From: Chryseobacterium sp. FH1
GTDB lineage: Bacteria > Bacteroidota > Bacteroidia > Flavobacteriales > Weeksellaceae
Reading direction: 5' to 3'
DNA length: 64,000 bases
Assembly (NCBI RefSeq): GCF_000735135.1
Contig: NZ_JPLZ01000003.1
Location: forward strand, 124,001 to 188,000
Positions within the stretch are counted from its first letter, which is position 1. The number at the start of each line of letters is the position of its first letter. Position numbers and translations under genes: made by a program. Below are positions 26,418-34,345 of the stretch, piece by piece. The notes beneath the pieces were generated by a model. The model was not told the origin of the DNA, made no database searches, and was given only the letters and a program-made list of their open reading frames with translations.

Positions 26418-27832
26418 AATTTCTCTGCTTTTAAAACTGCTTTTTTCAAAGCTCCTAATTTGTTGTTCACTTCCTGCAATTCACTTTCTGCAACGGATTT
26501 GGCAGTGATTCCAGCGCCGGCCTGATAAAATAATGTGTTGTTTTTACTCAAGAAAGTACGAATCATAATGGCCTGATTACAGCTTCCATCAAAACCGACA
26601 AAACCAATACAACCTGCGTAATAACTTCGGGAAGTTTTCTCGTGTTCATCGATGAGTTGCATTGCGCGATATTTTGGTGCGCCACTCAAAGTGCCTTGTG
26701 GGAAGGTCGTAGCAATCATTTCGTAAGGATTTTGATTTTCTTTCACATCTGCAACTACTTCAGAAACCATATGTATGACGTGGGAAAAGAAATGGATTTC
26801 CTTCAGTTTAGAAACCGTTGTATTTTTCCCGTGAATGCTTAAATCATTTCGTGCCAAGTCAACCAACATCGTGTGTTCGGCATTTTCTTTCGGGTCTTTT
26901 TTGAGTTCTTCTGCGGATTCCAAATCGTTCTCGATGTTTCCGGTTCGTTTGAAAGTTCCGGCAATTGGATGAATGATAGCTTTTCTGTTTTTGATAATCA
27001 ATTGACTTTCCGGACTTGAACCAATCAATTTATAATCGCCGTAATCGAAGAAAAACAGATAAGGTGAAGGATTGATATTCCGCAAAGCCCGATAAACATT
27101 GAACTCATCGCCTCGGAACTTTTGCTCAAATCTTCTGCTCAAAACCAACTGAAAAACATCACCACGGAAACAATGTTTCTTTGCAAACTCTACCGATTCC
27201 AAAAATTCTTCATCTTTCAAATTTGAAGTTTCTTCTGCCGTGATTTCAAAAGGAAAAACAGGCGCATTTTTTTGATTGATGAAATTTTCGATGGTTGAAA
27301 GTTCCGATTTTAAGCCATCTATTTTATTCTCAATTAAAAACATTTCGTCGTTATGATGGTTGATTGCGATGACGTACTGATACAATCTGTAACGCATCAA
27401 CGGAATTTTATTTTCCTCAGAAAGCTCTTTAAATTTGATGTTTTCGAAGAATGGAATCGCATCATAACTTGTGTACCCGAAAAATCCCTGCGCACTTTTC
27501 CCAATCTCGTGGTTTGGTTTTTCGCATTCGAAAGTATTGGAAAATTCTTGTAGCAAATTAGATAATTTTTCATTTTCCAACTGGATTTTTTCTGGATTTT
27601 CCAATGGAAATTTGAATTCAGCTTCGTGATAATCTCTGATTTCAATTCCTGCAATAGCATTAACACAAATGAAAGAAAATGAATTTTCCGAGTTTTGGTT
27701 TCCGGCATTTTCCAAGAGGATTGTATCGCGGAAGTTATCGCGAAGTCGCAGGTAAATTCCGATGGGCGTGAAAAGGTCTGCCAATTGGGATTTGACGGTG
27801 GTTTTTACTTTTATGGTTTTACTGAATTTCAT
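26414..27832 (-). CDS. trpE: Anthranilate synthase component I
   Basis: Makes anthranilate from chorismate, the first committed step. It has 472 residues. It shows LIGSSPESQLIIKN, HPIAGTFKRTGN, MLVDLARNDLS, HMVSEVVADV, GTLSGAPKYRAMQLIDE and YQAGAGI. The N-terminal tryptophan-binding LLES element appears as LLENAGN, so feedback inhibition is likely retained. It is the first structural gene, 88 bp after the leader-peptide stop codon. Confidence 0.96.
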   Translation of the reverse strand: MKFSKTIKVKTTVKSQLADLFTPIGIYLRLRDNFRDTILLENAGNQNSENSFSFICVNAIAGIEIRDYHEAEFKFPLENPEKIQLENEKLSNLLQEFSNTFECEKPNHEIGKSAQGFFGYTSYDAIPFFENIKFKELSEENKIPLMRYRLYQYVIAINHHNDEMFLIENKIDGLKSELSTIENFINQKNAPVFPFEITAEETSNLKDEEFLESVEFAKKHCFRGDVFQLVLSRRFEQKFRGDEFNVYRALRNINPSPYLFFFDYGDYKLIGSSPESQLIIKNRKAIIHPIAGTFKRTGNIENDLESAEELKKDPKENAEHTMLVDLARNDLSIHGKNTTVSKLKEIHFFSHVIHMVSEVVADVKENQNPYEMIATTFPQGTLSGAPKYRAMQLIDEHEKTSRSYYAGCIGFVGFDGSCNQAIMIRTFLSKNNTLFYQAGAGITAKSVAESELQEVNNKLGALKKAVLKAEKL

Positions 27833-27855
27833 CAGATTAATTTTAGAATTTAAAT

Positions 27856-27889
27856 AAAAAAAGACCTCAACAAAAAATGTCGAAGTCTT
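27856..27889 (-). terminator. trp attenuator terminator hairpin
   Basis: In the transcribed strand AAGACTTCGAC pairs with GTTGAGGTCTT (two G-U/mismatch positions) around an ATTTTTT loop, followed by a run of seven T. It lies between the leader-peptide stop (27920) and trpE (27832), where an attenuation terminator belongs. Confidence 0.85.
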
Positions 27890-27919
27890 ATTATGATTGA
27901 GTTATAGTTAGTTCAGAAT

Positions 27920-27994
27920 TTAGAACACCGATAAGCCTTTCAGACCCGACAAAGAGTTAGAAAGCCACCACCAGATATTGTTCATTGTTTTCAT
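27920..27994 (-). CDS. trpL: trp operon leader peptide with three tandem Trp codons
   Basis: A 24-residue frame from ATG 27994 to TAA 27920-27922 begins MKTMNNIWWWLSNSL. Codons 8-10 are all TGG (plus-strand CCA triplets 27965-27973). It stands directly before the attenuator hairpin and trpE. Ribosome stalling at the Trp codons when charged tRNA-Trp is scarce would allow an alternative fold and read-through. ATG 27985 (MNNIWWW) is a second possible start. The -7 box ends only 5 bp before ATG 27994, so the message may be leaderless or nearly so. Confidence 0.88.
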   Translation of the reverse strand: MKTMNNIWWWLSNSLSGLKGLSVF

Positions 27995-27999
27995 TGGGA

Positions 28000-28030
28000 C
28001 AAATTTAGAAATGATTTTTAATTCCACAAC
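28000..28030 (-). promoter_or_regulatory. trp operon promoter
   Basis: Read on the minus strand: GTTG (28030-28027), 19 nt, then TAAATTTG (28007-28000). This fits the Bacteroidota consensus TTTG-N19-TAnnTTTG with one change in the -33 half. Transcription would start about at the leader-peptide ATG. Confidence 0.75.
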
Positions 28031-28066
28031 TATTTTATTGAAAAAATTCTAAACTAATTTTTATAA

Positions 28067-29623
28067 CTATTTTATCACTTTTTGCGAAGTAACCGATTTG
28101 TTGGTTTCTATTTTCAACAAATAAGTTCCTTTTTGATAATTTCTAAAATCAACTTTATCGTGATTTCCTTCAATGGTTTTCAGTAATTTTCCATCAAGAG
28201 AATAGACTTGAACCGATTTGATTGTTTCATCTGTTTTGATAGTCAACTGGTCAACCACTGGATTTGGATAGATTTTTATCGATGTTTTATTGACATCATT
28301 CACAGCCAATGCATTTTTCGTGAATGAGACATTGTCAACTCTCAAAGACGTTGTGATAGTCACCGGCGCTGTTGTGTTTCCAAATCCGAAATAATAAACG
28401 TTGTCTGCAGTCGCCGTGTAAGTTTTCGTAAATTCTTTGTAGGCAGTTGTTGAAATCACGTCTGTGCTCAATGTTTCGATGATAGAATTTCTATCTTGGC
28501 TTGTCGCTACAGCAAGTTTTAGAGTAGCTGGATTGGCTTCATCGCTTCCGATTCCGGAATAATATTTTACTGTGACCGTTTCATCTTTTTTCAAATAAAT
28601 TGGGTAGGAGAAAATCCAGTCGTTCTTAACTGCAGTCGTGCTTGTGCTGGTGTTGTTATAAACATAACCACTTCCATTTTGTGCAACAGTTTCATTTTCA
28701 CCGTTTATCCAAGAGTTGGAAGCCCAACCGTCAGAGTCGTATTCACCGTAGTTTTCTATCGTTTTTTCGAAGTCGTAAGAATAGGGAAGTTCAGAAGGAG
28801 TGAAAACCGATTTTGGTCCAGCCCAGCCAGAACCGCAATCTGCATTTTTGAGGAAGAACTGGTATCTTTTTCCAGACTGTAAATTATCAAAAATCTTACT
28901 TGTTGAAGAGGTTGTTCCTTTGGACGAAACCGAAGTGTCAAAAGTCGTAAATCCTGTATCATAACTGGAAATTCCGGAAGTTGCAGACCAATTGATGGTC
29001 ACGGAATTTGGTTTTAAATTTGAAATCGAAAATCCGTCTACCGAAGGCATCACGCAATTGGCAGATTGGCTGATGTATAAATCGTTCAAAGCCAGATAAG
29101 TTCCGTCGTTGGTATTATTGACGAAAGCCAAATAGATGGTTTTTCCCTTGTAGGCCGACAAGTCCAAAGAATGACCAGCGTAGATGAAAGGTTGTTCGCT
29201 ATCGATTTGAGTCAGCGTTGTGGTAAACGATTCCTGATTGTTATTCGTCTCAGAAACTTTCACCGCGTAAGAATCCGTGAACTCAAAATCGTAAGACTTT
29301 CCTTTCCAGTAAAGCGTTGGCGTTCCTTCTTGTGGAATTGTGATTGCCGGCGTAATCAGGAAATCGTTGGATTGGGCAGATGGGTCATACAAAGACGTGC
29401 TGAAGGCAATCTTGTTGTCATAGCCATCATAATACTGAATCCAAGCTTCTGTGTTGAACTCCTGAATCTGTGCGTAGAAAGGCACTGAATTCCCATCCGC
29501 ATTGATGGTTGTGAATTGGGACAAAGGTGTCCCGTTGTTGTTTTCGAATCCTGCATTGAAAACCTGCGCATTGATATTGACCACTAATGACAAGGTCAAT
29601 AAACTGATAATTTTTTTATTCAA
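28067..29623 (-). CDS. Secreted choice-of-anchor J protein with fibronectin III-like and T9SS domains
   Basis: 518 residues: signal peptide (MNKKIISLLTLSLVVNINAQ), then a cleaved-adhesin / choice-of-anchor J jelly roll at about 20-190 (VFNAGFENNNGTPLSQF ... NDLYIS). A fibronectin III-like segment (FSISNLKPNSVTINWSATSG) and a second jelly-roll region (SYDFEKTIENYGEYDSDGW) follow. The C-terminal T9SS sorting domain reads IKIYPNPVVDQLTIK ... YLLKIET ... SQKVIK. Likely a surface or secreted adhesin or binding protein. It is divergent from nothing nearby and shares no operon with trp, as the trp promoter lies between them. Confidence 0.88.
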   Translation of the reverse strand: MNKKIISLLTLSLVVNINAQVFNAGFENNNGTPLSQFTTINADGNSVPFYAQIQEFNTEAWIQYYDGYDNKIAFSTSLYDPSAQSNDFLITPAITIPQEGTPTLYWKGKSYDFEFTDSYAVKVSETNNNQESFTTTLTQIDSEQPFIYAGHSLDLSAYKGKTIYLAFVNNTNDGTYLALNDLYISQSANCVMPSVDGFSISNLKPNSVTINWSATSGISSYDTGFTTFDTSVSSKGTTSSTSKIFDNLQSGKRYQFFLKNADCGSGWAGPKSVFTPSELPYSYDFEKTIENYGEYDSDGWASNSWINGENETVAQNGSGYVYNNTSTSTTAVKNDWIFSYPIYLKKDETVTVKYYSGIGSDEANPATLKLAVATSQDRNSIIETLSTDVISTTAYKEFTKTYTATADNVYYFGFGNTTAPVTITTSLRVDNVSFTKNALAVNDVNKTSIKIYPNPVVDQLTIKTDETIKSVQVYSLDGKLLKTIEGNHDKVDFRNYQKGTYLLKIETNKSVTSQKVIK

Positions 29624-29748
29624 TTGAATATATTTTTAATTTCAGCAAAATTAAATATTGATATCCGTATTGAATCATTCAGATTGTTAAATCTGATTCA
29701 ATTTATAATGATTATGGATTGCTATTTTTTAATTATAAATAATTTAAT

Positions 29749-30216
29749 TTATAAAAATGGTTTCATCTCGTCTTCGATGTCACGGCGAAGATTCATCAGT
29801 TTGATGGCGTATTCCTGCATTTGGATTTCCTGCTCGGTGGTTGGCGTCCATTTTGGAACCTGCACGGATTTTCCTTTTTCGTCAACGGCTACGAAAACGA
29901 TGATGCAGTGCGTTTTCTTCTCGAAGGTTTTTTCTTTGATGTTTCTGGAATAGACATCGATGGCGATGTGCATACTGGAAGTTCCGGTGTAAATCACGTG
30001 AGATTCCAATTTAACAATTTCCCCAATTTTGATAGGTTGATAAAACCGGATTCCGCCAACGTAAACGGTAACGCAATAACTTGACGACCAATTACTGGCA
30101 CAGGCGTAACCGACTTGGTCTATCCATTTCATCACGCTTCCGCCGTGGACATTGCCTCCGAAATTGACGTCTGTAGGTTCTGAGATAAACTGGAAAGTAA
30201 TTGGTTTGTTGTCCAT
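29749..30216 (-). CDS. Acyl-CoA thioesterase, hotdog fold
   Basis: 155 residues of the YciA/BFIT-type acyl-CoA hydrolase family. It has the central hotdog helix with GGNVHGGSVMKWIDQVGYACA, the strand VGGIRFYQPIKIGEIVKLES, and THCIIVFVAVDEKGKSVQVP. It hydrolyses acyl-CoA to free acid and CoA in the cytoplasm; chain-length preference cannot be told. It stands alone, upstream of the hairpin-pair locus. Confidence 0.9.
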   Translation of the reverse strand: MDNKPITFQFISEPTDVNFGGNVHGGSVMKWIDQVGYACASNWSSSYCVTVYVGGIRFYQPIKIGEIVKLESHVIYTGTSSMHIAIDVYSRNIKEKTFEKKTHCIIVFVAVDEKGKSVQVPKWTPTTEQEIQMQEYAIKLMNLRRDIEDEMKPFL

Positions 30217-30285
30217 TTTTTTTGATAATTTAAATTCAAATGTAAGGTTTTTTGAAGGGATTTTGGAAATTCAGATTACTACGCA

Positions 30286-30384
30286 TTCTAATTTATTTTT
30301 GTTTTCCCCAGCCCTAAAGGGAGCAAAAATAAATTAGAACTTAAAGAAAAATTACTCCCTCTAGGGTCGGAGGAAAATAATTTT
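30286..30384. repeat. Divergent pair of core-conserved hairpins (locus 2)
   Basis: The first hairpin has perfect 16-bp arms (30286-30301 and 30324-30339) around TTTTCCCCAGCCCTAAAGGG, the reverse complement of the core. The second has 7-bp arms (30348-30354, 30378-30384) around CTCCCTCTAGGGTCGGAGG. Core sequence, pairing and divergent order match the locus at 6066-6174, but the stems are unrelated. It lies in the region between the divergent thioesterase and ArsC-like genes. Confidence 0.75.
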
Positions 30385-30705
30385 GATTAGAAATTGAAAC
30401 TTCGATGTTGATGACAAAATTTGATTGGAAGACGAATCTGCAACCCGACTTATCTCATCTTTTCTATTTTTTTTTTTTGAATCGATGAACCACTTCGTTA
30501 GGTTTGAGTGGAAATCCTTTTTTGTGGCTGGAATAGCGCTGGCAAAAAGATTGGGAACGGAAGGCGGATAAGTTGCCCAAAATATGAAACTTAAATCCTT
30601 AATGAACGTTAAAGTTCTGGATGTAAATGACAGAGGATGAGACCTTGCGTCGGGGCGTAATATAAGATATCTAAACGACATAGCCAAGATGTGGAAAATA
30701 AAACG

Positions 30706-30713
30706 TATTTTTG
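30706..30713 (+). promoter_or_regulatory. Probable -7 element (TATTTTTG) for the ArsC-like gene
   Basis: An exact TAnnTTTG match ends 5 bp before the ATG at 30718. If used, transcription begins at or within a few bases of the start codon. No clear -33 element is seen. Confidence 0.45.
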
Positions 30714-30717
30714 CAAA

Positions 30718-31080
30718 ATGAAAAAAGTATTTTATCTTAAAACTTGCGATACCTGTAGAAAAATATTAGGACAATATGACACTAGAGATTGGGAGCTTCG
30801 CGAAATCAAAATCAACCCTATTACTGAGGAAGAAATTGAAGATATGTACAAATTGGCTGGTTCTTATGAAGCCCTTTTCAATAAGAAATCGAATCAGATA
30901 AAACTGCAGGAGCTTGACCCAAAGACCCTACAGGAGAAAGATTACAAAGAATTGCTACTGGACCACTACACGTTTTTGAAACGTCCGGTTTTCCTTACCG
31001 AAGACGAAATCTTCGTGGGTAGCGACAAAATAAATCTTGGTAAATTAAAAGATTATTTCCTTTCTAAGAAAGAAAATTAA
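30718..31080 (+). CDS. ArsC/Spx-family thioredoxin-fold protein
   Basis: 120 residues starting at ATG 30718 (MKKVFYLKTCDTCRK); an upstream in-frame ATG at 30691 would place the start before the promoter box. It has the ArsC fold with active-site C10-x-x-C13, then LREIKINPITEEEIEDM and the late FLKRPVFLTEDEIFVGSD (family RP motif). Members include arsenate reductases and Spx-like redox proteins; no other ars genes are near, so arsenate reduction is not supported by context. Confidence 0.85.
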   Translation: MKKVFYLKTCDTCRKILGQYDTRDWELREIKINPITEEEIEDMYKLAGSYEALFNKKSNQIKLQELDPKTLQEKDYKELLLDHYTFLKRPVFLTEDEIFVGSDKINLGKLKDYFLSKKEN

Positions 31081-31106
31081 GCAATAAAATTTGTACAGTA
31101 AATCAG

Positions 31107-31140
31107 TCCGGAGCGTTCTCGTTTCGGATTTTTGTTTTTG
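31107..31140 (+). terminator. Rho-independent terminator of the ArsC-like gene
   Basis: TCCGGAGCG pairs with CGTTTCGGA (three G-U pairs) around TTCT, followed by TTTTTGTTTTTG. It begins 26 bp after the stop codon. Confidence 0.7.
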
Positions 31141-31143
31141 GTT

Positions 31144-31212
31144 CTCGCTGATTGGGCAAATTTAGCAGATTTATAATTTTGAAAAATCTGCTGAATCAGC
31201 TGAATCTGCGAG
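31144..31212. repeat. Nested inverted repeat (AGCAGATTT type)
   Basis: CTCGC (31144) pairs with GCGAG (31208-31212), and inside AGCAGATTT (31164-31172) pairs exactly with AAATCTGCT (31184-31192). It forms a branched or extended hairpin in the gap before the DUF763 gene and looks like a dispersed palindromic repeat. Confidence 0.5.
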
Positions 31213-31289
31213 ATGAAAAATTCATCACATCTAAATTCGTGATTAGAATATTGGATGTTCAAAATAAAATTTAGTCGTAATTTCACACA

Positions 31290-32501
31290 ATGAAACGTTC
31301 TGGGACTGCAGATTTGCCTTTACATTACGGTCAGGTTCCGCCTTGGCTTTATGAACGTATGTCGAAACTTGGGCTCGCCATCGTAGAAGTGATTCTCGCT
31401 GATTATGGCAAAGATGAAGTTCTGCGACGATTGGCAGACCCGTTTTGGTTTCAGAGTTTTGGGGCTGTGATGGGAATGGACTGGCATTCGTCTGGCATCA
31501 CGACCTCTGTGATGGGCGCTTTGAAACGTTCCATCAATCCGAATTCCAAATCGCTGGGAATCTACATCGCTGGCGGAAAAGGAAGATTCTCCAAAGAAAC
31601 GCCGAACGAACTTCTGAAAATTGCAGATTCCACCGGACTTGACGGGACTGAGCTTGTGAGATGCAGTAAACTCTCTGCGAAGGTTGATAACACGGCTATT
31701 CAGGATGGTTATCAGCTGTATCTTCATAATTTTATTTTGTCGGACCAAGGGAATTGGGCGGTTGTTCAGCAAGGAATGCACGATTCCGACGGAACGGCGA
31801 GACGTTATCATTGGCTGTCAGAAAATGTGACTTCTTTTGTGAATGAGCCTCATACGGGGATTTCCGGTGTGAATCGTGGGCGTATTCTTAATCTGACTTC
31901 TGCCCAAGCGGAACAAAGCAGAAACGGCATTGTAGACATCACAAAAACAGATTCCGAGAAGTGGATGCAGGATTTCCAACGCTTGATTTTGCCGGCGCAT
32001 CACGAGGTTTTGGCCAGTGATGTGGATATGAAAAAGCTGGGAAATATTCTGTGGCTGGCGAGGGAAAATCAGCCTGATAATTTTGAGGAATTGCTGATGC
32101 TGAAAGGCGTGGGTCCCAGAACGATGCAATCTCTGGCGCTTGTGAGTGAGGTGATTCACGGGGCGCCGTCGAGATTTACTGACCCTGCGCGGTTTTCTTT
32201 TGCGCACGGCGGGAAAGACGGTCATCCGTTTCCTGTGCCTACCAAAACCTACGATGAAACCATTTCTATCCTAAGAATAGGCATCGAGAAATCTAAGTTG
32301 GGCAATACTGATAAGAGCCAGGCCATCAAGAAACTTCACGAGATTGCTTTGAAAACGGAAGCGAACTTCACGCCGGATTTTAACCTTGAGGAAGTGATAG
32401 AAGAGGAGCGACAAAACTCTTGGCGGTTTGGTGGGAAGACGGTTTTTGGTGATGCGAAACCGGGGAAAGGGAATGGTGGGATTCAGTTGAGTTTGTTTTG
32501 A
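31290..32501 (+). CDS. DUF763 protein
   Basis: 403 residues, full length for DUF763. The family start KRSGTADLPLHYGQVPPWL is clear, followed by FGAVMGMDWHSSGITTSVMGALK, QQGMHDSDGTARRYHWL and LILPAHHEV. Near residues 268-285 LLMLKGVGPRTMQSLAL looks like a helix-hairpin-helix, a non-specific DNA-binding motif. The end is SFAHGGKDGHPFPVPTKTYDETI. DUF763 has no known function and is better known from archaea and thermophiles, so DNA or RNA handling is only an inference from the HhH. It is followed by a toxin-antitoxin pair and a nuclease. Confidence 0.88.
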   Translation: MKRSGTADLPLHYGQVPPWLYERMSKLGLAIVEVILADYGKDEVLRRLADPFWFQSFGAVMGMDWHSSGITTSVMGALKRSINPNSKSLGIYIAGGKGRFSKETPNELLKIADSTGLDGTELVRCSKLSAKVDNTAIQDGYQLYLHNFILSDQGNWAVVQQGMHDSDGTARRYHWLSENVTSFVNEPHTGISGVNRGRILNLTSAQAEQSRNGIVDITKTDSEKWMQDFQRLILPAHHEVLASDVDMKKLGNILWLARENQPDNFEELLMLKGVGPRTMQSLALVSEVIHGAPSRFTDPARFSFAHGGKDGHPFPVPTKTYDETISILRIGIEKSKLGNTDKSQAIKKLHEIALKTEANFTPDFNLEEVIEEERQNSWRFGGKTVFGDAKPGKGNGGIQLSLF

Positions 32502-32544
32502 TTTTCAGTATTTTGTTTTTATTAATCTAAAACTTCCTATTCTT

Positions 32545-32578
32545 TTTGTTTCACTTTAGTGAAACTTTAGTATTTTTG
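32545..32578 (+). promoter_or_regulatory. Promoter and palindromic operator of the toxin-antitoxin operon
   Basis: TTTG (32545-32548) and TATTTTTG (32571-32578) are 22 bp apart. Between them lies GTTTCAC-TTTA-GTGAAAC (32548-32565), a perfect 7-bp inverted repeat in the spacer. This is where an autoregulating antitoxin with an HTH domain would bind. Confidence 0.75.
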
Positions 32579-32594
32579 TTTTGTAAACACAAAT

Positions 32595-32930
32595 ATGAAA
32601 TATAGAAAAGTAACATTTTTCAAAAACTACTTTCAAGATTTCTTCGATAAACAAAGTTTAAAAGTAAAAACCAAAATAGTTTGGACTTTTGAGTTGATTG
32701 AAGATTTGCAGAGAGTTCCAGAAACTTATCTTAAACACTTAGAAAATACAGAAGGATTGTACGAAATCCGTGTGCAGGTTGCGAGTGATATTTTTAGAAT
32801 TTTCTGCTTTTTTGACGAAGGAAAATTGATTGTTGTGGCAAACAGCTTTCAAAAGAAAACGCAAAAGACGCCTAAGAAGGAAATAGAAATGGCATTAAAA
32901 ATTAAAAGAGAATATGAAGACAGCAAATAA
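32595..32930 (+). CDS. HigB/RelE-superfamily toxin (Gp49-like)
   Basis: 111 residues of the phage-derived Gp49-like/HigB branch. It has the hydrophobic core KIVWTFELIEDLQRVPETYLKHLENTEGLYEIRVQ, then SDIFRIFCFFDEGKLIVVANSFQKKTQKTPKKEI, in which ...NSFQKKTQKTP is the family hallmark. Such toxins cut mRNA on the ribosome. The toxin comes before the antitoxin and overlaps it by 17 bp, the HigBA order. The operator lies just upstream. Confidence 0.88.
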   Translation: MKYRKVTFFKNYFQDFFDKQSLKVKTKIVWTFELIEDLQRVPETYLKHLENTEGLYEIRVQVASDIFRIFCFFDEGKLIVVANSFQKKTQKTPKKEIEMALKIKREYEDSK

Positions 32931-33219
32931 AAATCTAACAACTCTTGATGAGTTCAAAGAGAGAAACTTCGGCAAACGTGGGACAAAAGAACGTGACGAA
33001 CTTGAAGATGGGTACAAAAATTTTAAAATAGGAGCGCTTATCTACGATACACGTATGGAATTGGGAATGACTCAAGAACAGTTGGCGGAAAAAGTAGGAA
33101 CGACTAAATCCTACATTTCAAAAATTGAAAATAATCTAAAAGAAACTAGAATCTCGACGCTTCAGAAGATTGTTGAACTTGGTTTTGGAGGAAGGTTGGA
33201 ATTGAGTATTAAAATTTGA
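32914..33219 (+). CDS. HigA-type antitoxin, XRE-family HTH protein
   Basis: 101 residues. An N-terminal extension of about 40 residues is followed by a helix-turn-helix (YDTRMELGMTQEQLAEKVGTTKSYISKIEN). The last part (LQKIVELGFGGRLELSIKI) likely contacts the toxin. It should neutralise the toxin and repress the operon by binding the palindrome at 32548-32565. It starts inside the toxin gene (17-bp overlap). Confidence 0.9.
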   Translation: MKTANKNLTTLDEFKERNFGKRGTKERDELEDGYKNFKIGALIYDTRMELGMTQEQLAEKVGTTKSYISKIENNLKETRISTLQKIVELGFGGRLELSIKI

Positions 33220-33310
33220 TAATTTATTAGCTCGAGAAGGAATTATTAATTTGACATTGAATATTTTGTTAAGTTAGTGAATTAATTATAATGTAGTAAC
33301 ATTCATATAA

Positions 33311-34279
33311 ATGAAACATCAACTTGCTCCTATTGAAAACGAGAAACTTTTTGAAGATTTAATTTGTGATTTATTCAATTTAGAATACAAGGGAATTACA
33401 TTCAAAAAATTTGGGAAACAAGGTCACAATCAAAAAGGTATTGATGTGTTTTCTAGCGAATTTGATATTGCAATTCAATGTAAAAAAAAGGATTTGTCTC
33501 GAAAACCTTCAATGATTAAAAAAGAGTTATTTGATGATATAGTTGCTGAAGTTGGTAAAACTCAATCGCAAAATCTCAAGATTAAAATTAATAAATTATT
33601 TATTGCTACTACTTTTGAGGAACATCCAGATTTCGATGAATTTTGTGAAGAAATAAAACAGCAAAATGATTGTAATTTTGAAGTACTATTTTGGGGATGG
33701 AATACAATACAAGAAAAAGTTTTAAATCACATAGAATTAATTCAAAAATATTATCCAAAATTTATAGTAAACATAGAAAGCAGTGAAGAAAAATTTCTAA
33801 AAATTCAAGAACTTAAAAAACGCGTAAAATCAGATTTTGCACCTTGGATTAACTATTCATTGGAAAATAGAAAATTTAATTCTAGAATGCTATTAAGAAA
33901 TTTTAACGATACAAGCTATCCAAATCATAATGAATCCAATGATTTTAACGAATATAATTGGTTTAAGGCCGAACTTCATAGGTCATATCATCAAGGTTTA
34001 GAATTTATTATAGGAGTTCATGATATAGTTTCATTAGATGATGGAAAATGGCGATTTCTAAAACACAAAGAAGTCTGTTCAGAATTTTATAGAGTTTTTA
34101 CTATTGGTAAAATAAATTATACAGAGATAGTTGATTATGATATTGATGGTGATGAATATGATGTTTGCCCTCATATATTTTGTAAATTTATTTATCAAGG
34201 AACTCCTTTTGAAAAAATATATTATGAAGATGTTGACAGAGTGTACAATCAATTTGAAAAACAAAATCAGGTAAAATAA
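33311..34279 (+). CDS. PD-(D/E)XK restriction-endonuclease-like protein
   Basis: 322 residues. The N-terminal 150 form an Mrr-like nuclease domain: Glu15 in EKLFEDLICDLF, then FGKQGHNQKGIDVF with Asp45, and IAIQCKKK with Gln56 and Lys58. This is the E...GxD...QxK active site. The C-terminal 170 residues (from about SDFAPWINYSLENRKFNSRML) match no family I can name and could be a sensor or target-binding domain. It is strikingly AT-rich compared with the beta-oxidation genes, a sign of transfer. It follows the HigBA pair by 92 bp. A DNA-degrading defence protein is plausible but unproven. Confidence 0.75.
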   Translation: MKHQLAPIENEKLFEDLICDLFNLEYKGITFKKFGKQGHNQKGIDVFSSEFDIAIQCKKKDLSRKPSMIKKELFDDIVAEVGKTQSQNLKIKINKLFIATTFEEHPDFDEFCEEIKQQNDCNFEVLFWGWNTIQEKVLNHIELIQKYYPKFIVNIESSEEKFLKIQELKKRVKSDFAPWINYSLENRKFNSRMLLRNFNDTSYPNHNESNDFNEYNWFKAELHRSYHQGLEFIIGVHDIVSLDDGKWRFLKHKEVCSEFYRVFTIGKINYTEIVDYDIDGDEYDVCPHIFCKFIYQGTPFEKIYYEDVDRVYNQFEKQNQVK

Positions 34280-34292
34280 ATTTGTATTTAAA

Positions 34293-34325
34293 ACAAAACC
34301 CTCCGAAAAATCCGGAGGGTTTTTG
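34293..34325. terminator. Bidirectional terminator between convergent genes
   Basis: ACCCTCCG (34298-34305) and CGGAGGGT (34313-34320) form a GC-rich stem with A-run on one side and T-run on the other. It separates the nuclease gene from the beta-oxidation operon. Confidence 0.9.
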
Positions 34326-34345
34326 ATTTCAATAAAATTGATAAT

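Noticed and set aside
30718-31080. Arsenate resistance gene arsC
   Set aside because: The fold and CxxC fit, but no arsenite exporter or ArsR regulator is nearby, so only the family is claimed.
31077-31286. 69-codon minus-strand open frame between the ArsC-like and DUF763 genes
   Set aside because: It covers a terminator and a palindromic repeat, has no recognisable protein features, and its composition looks non-coding.
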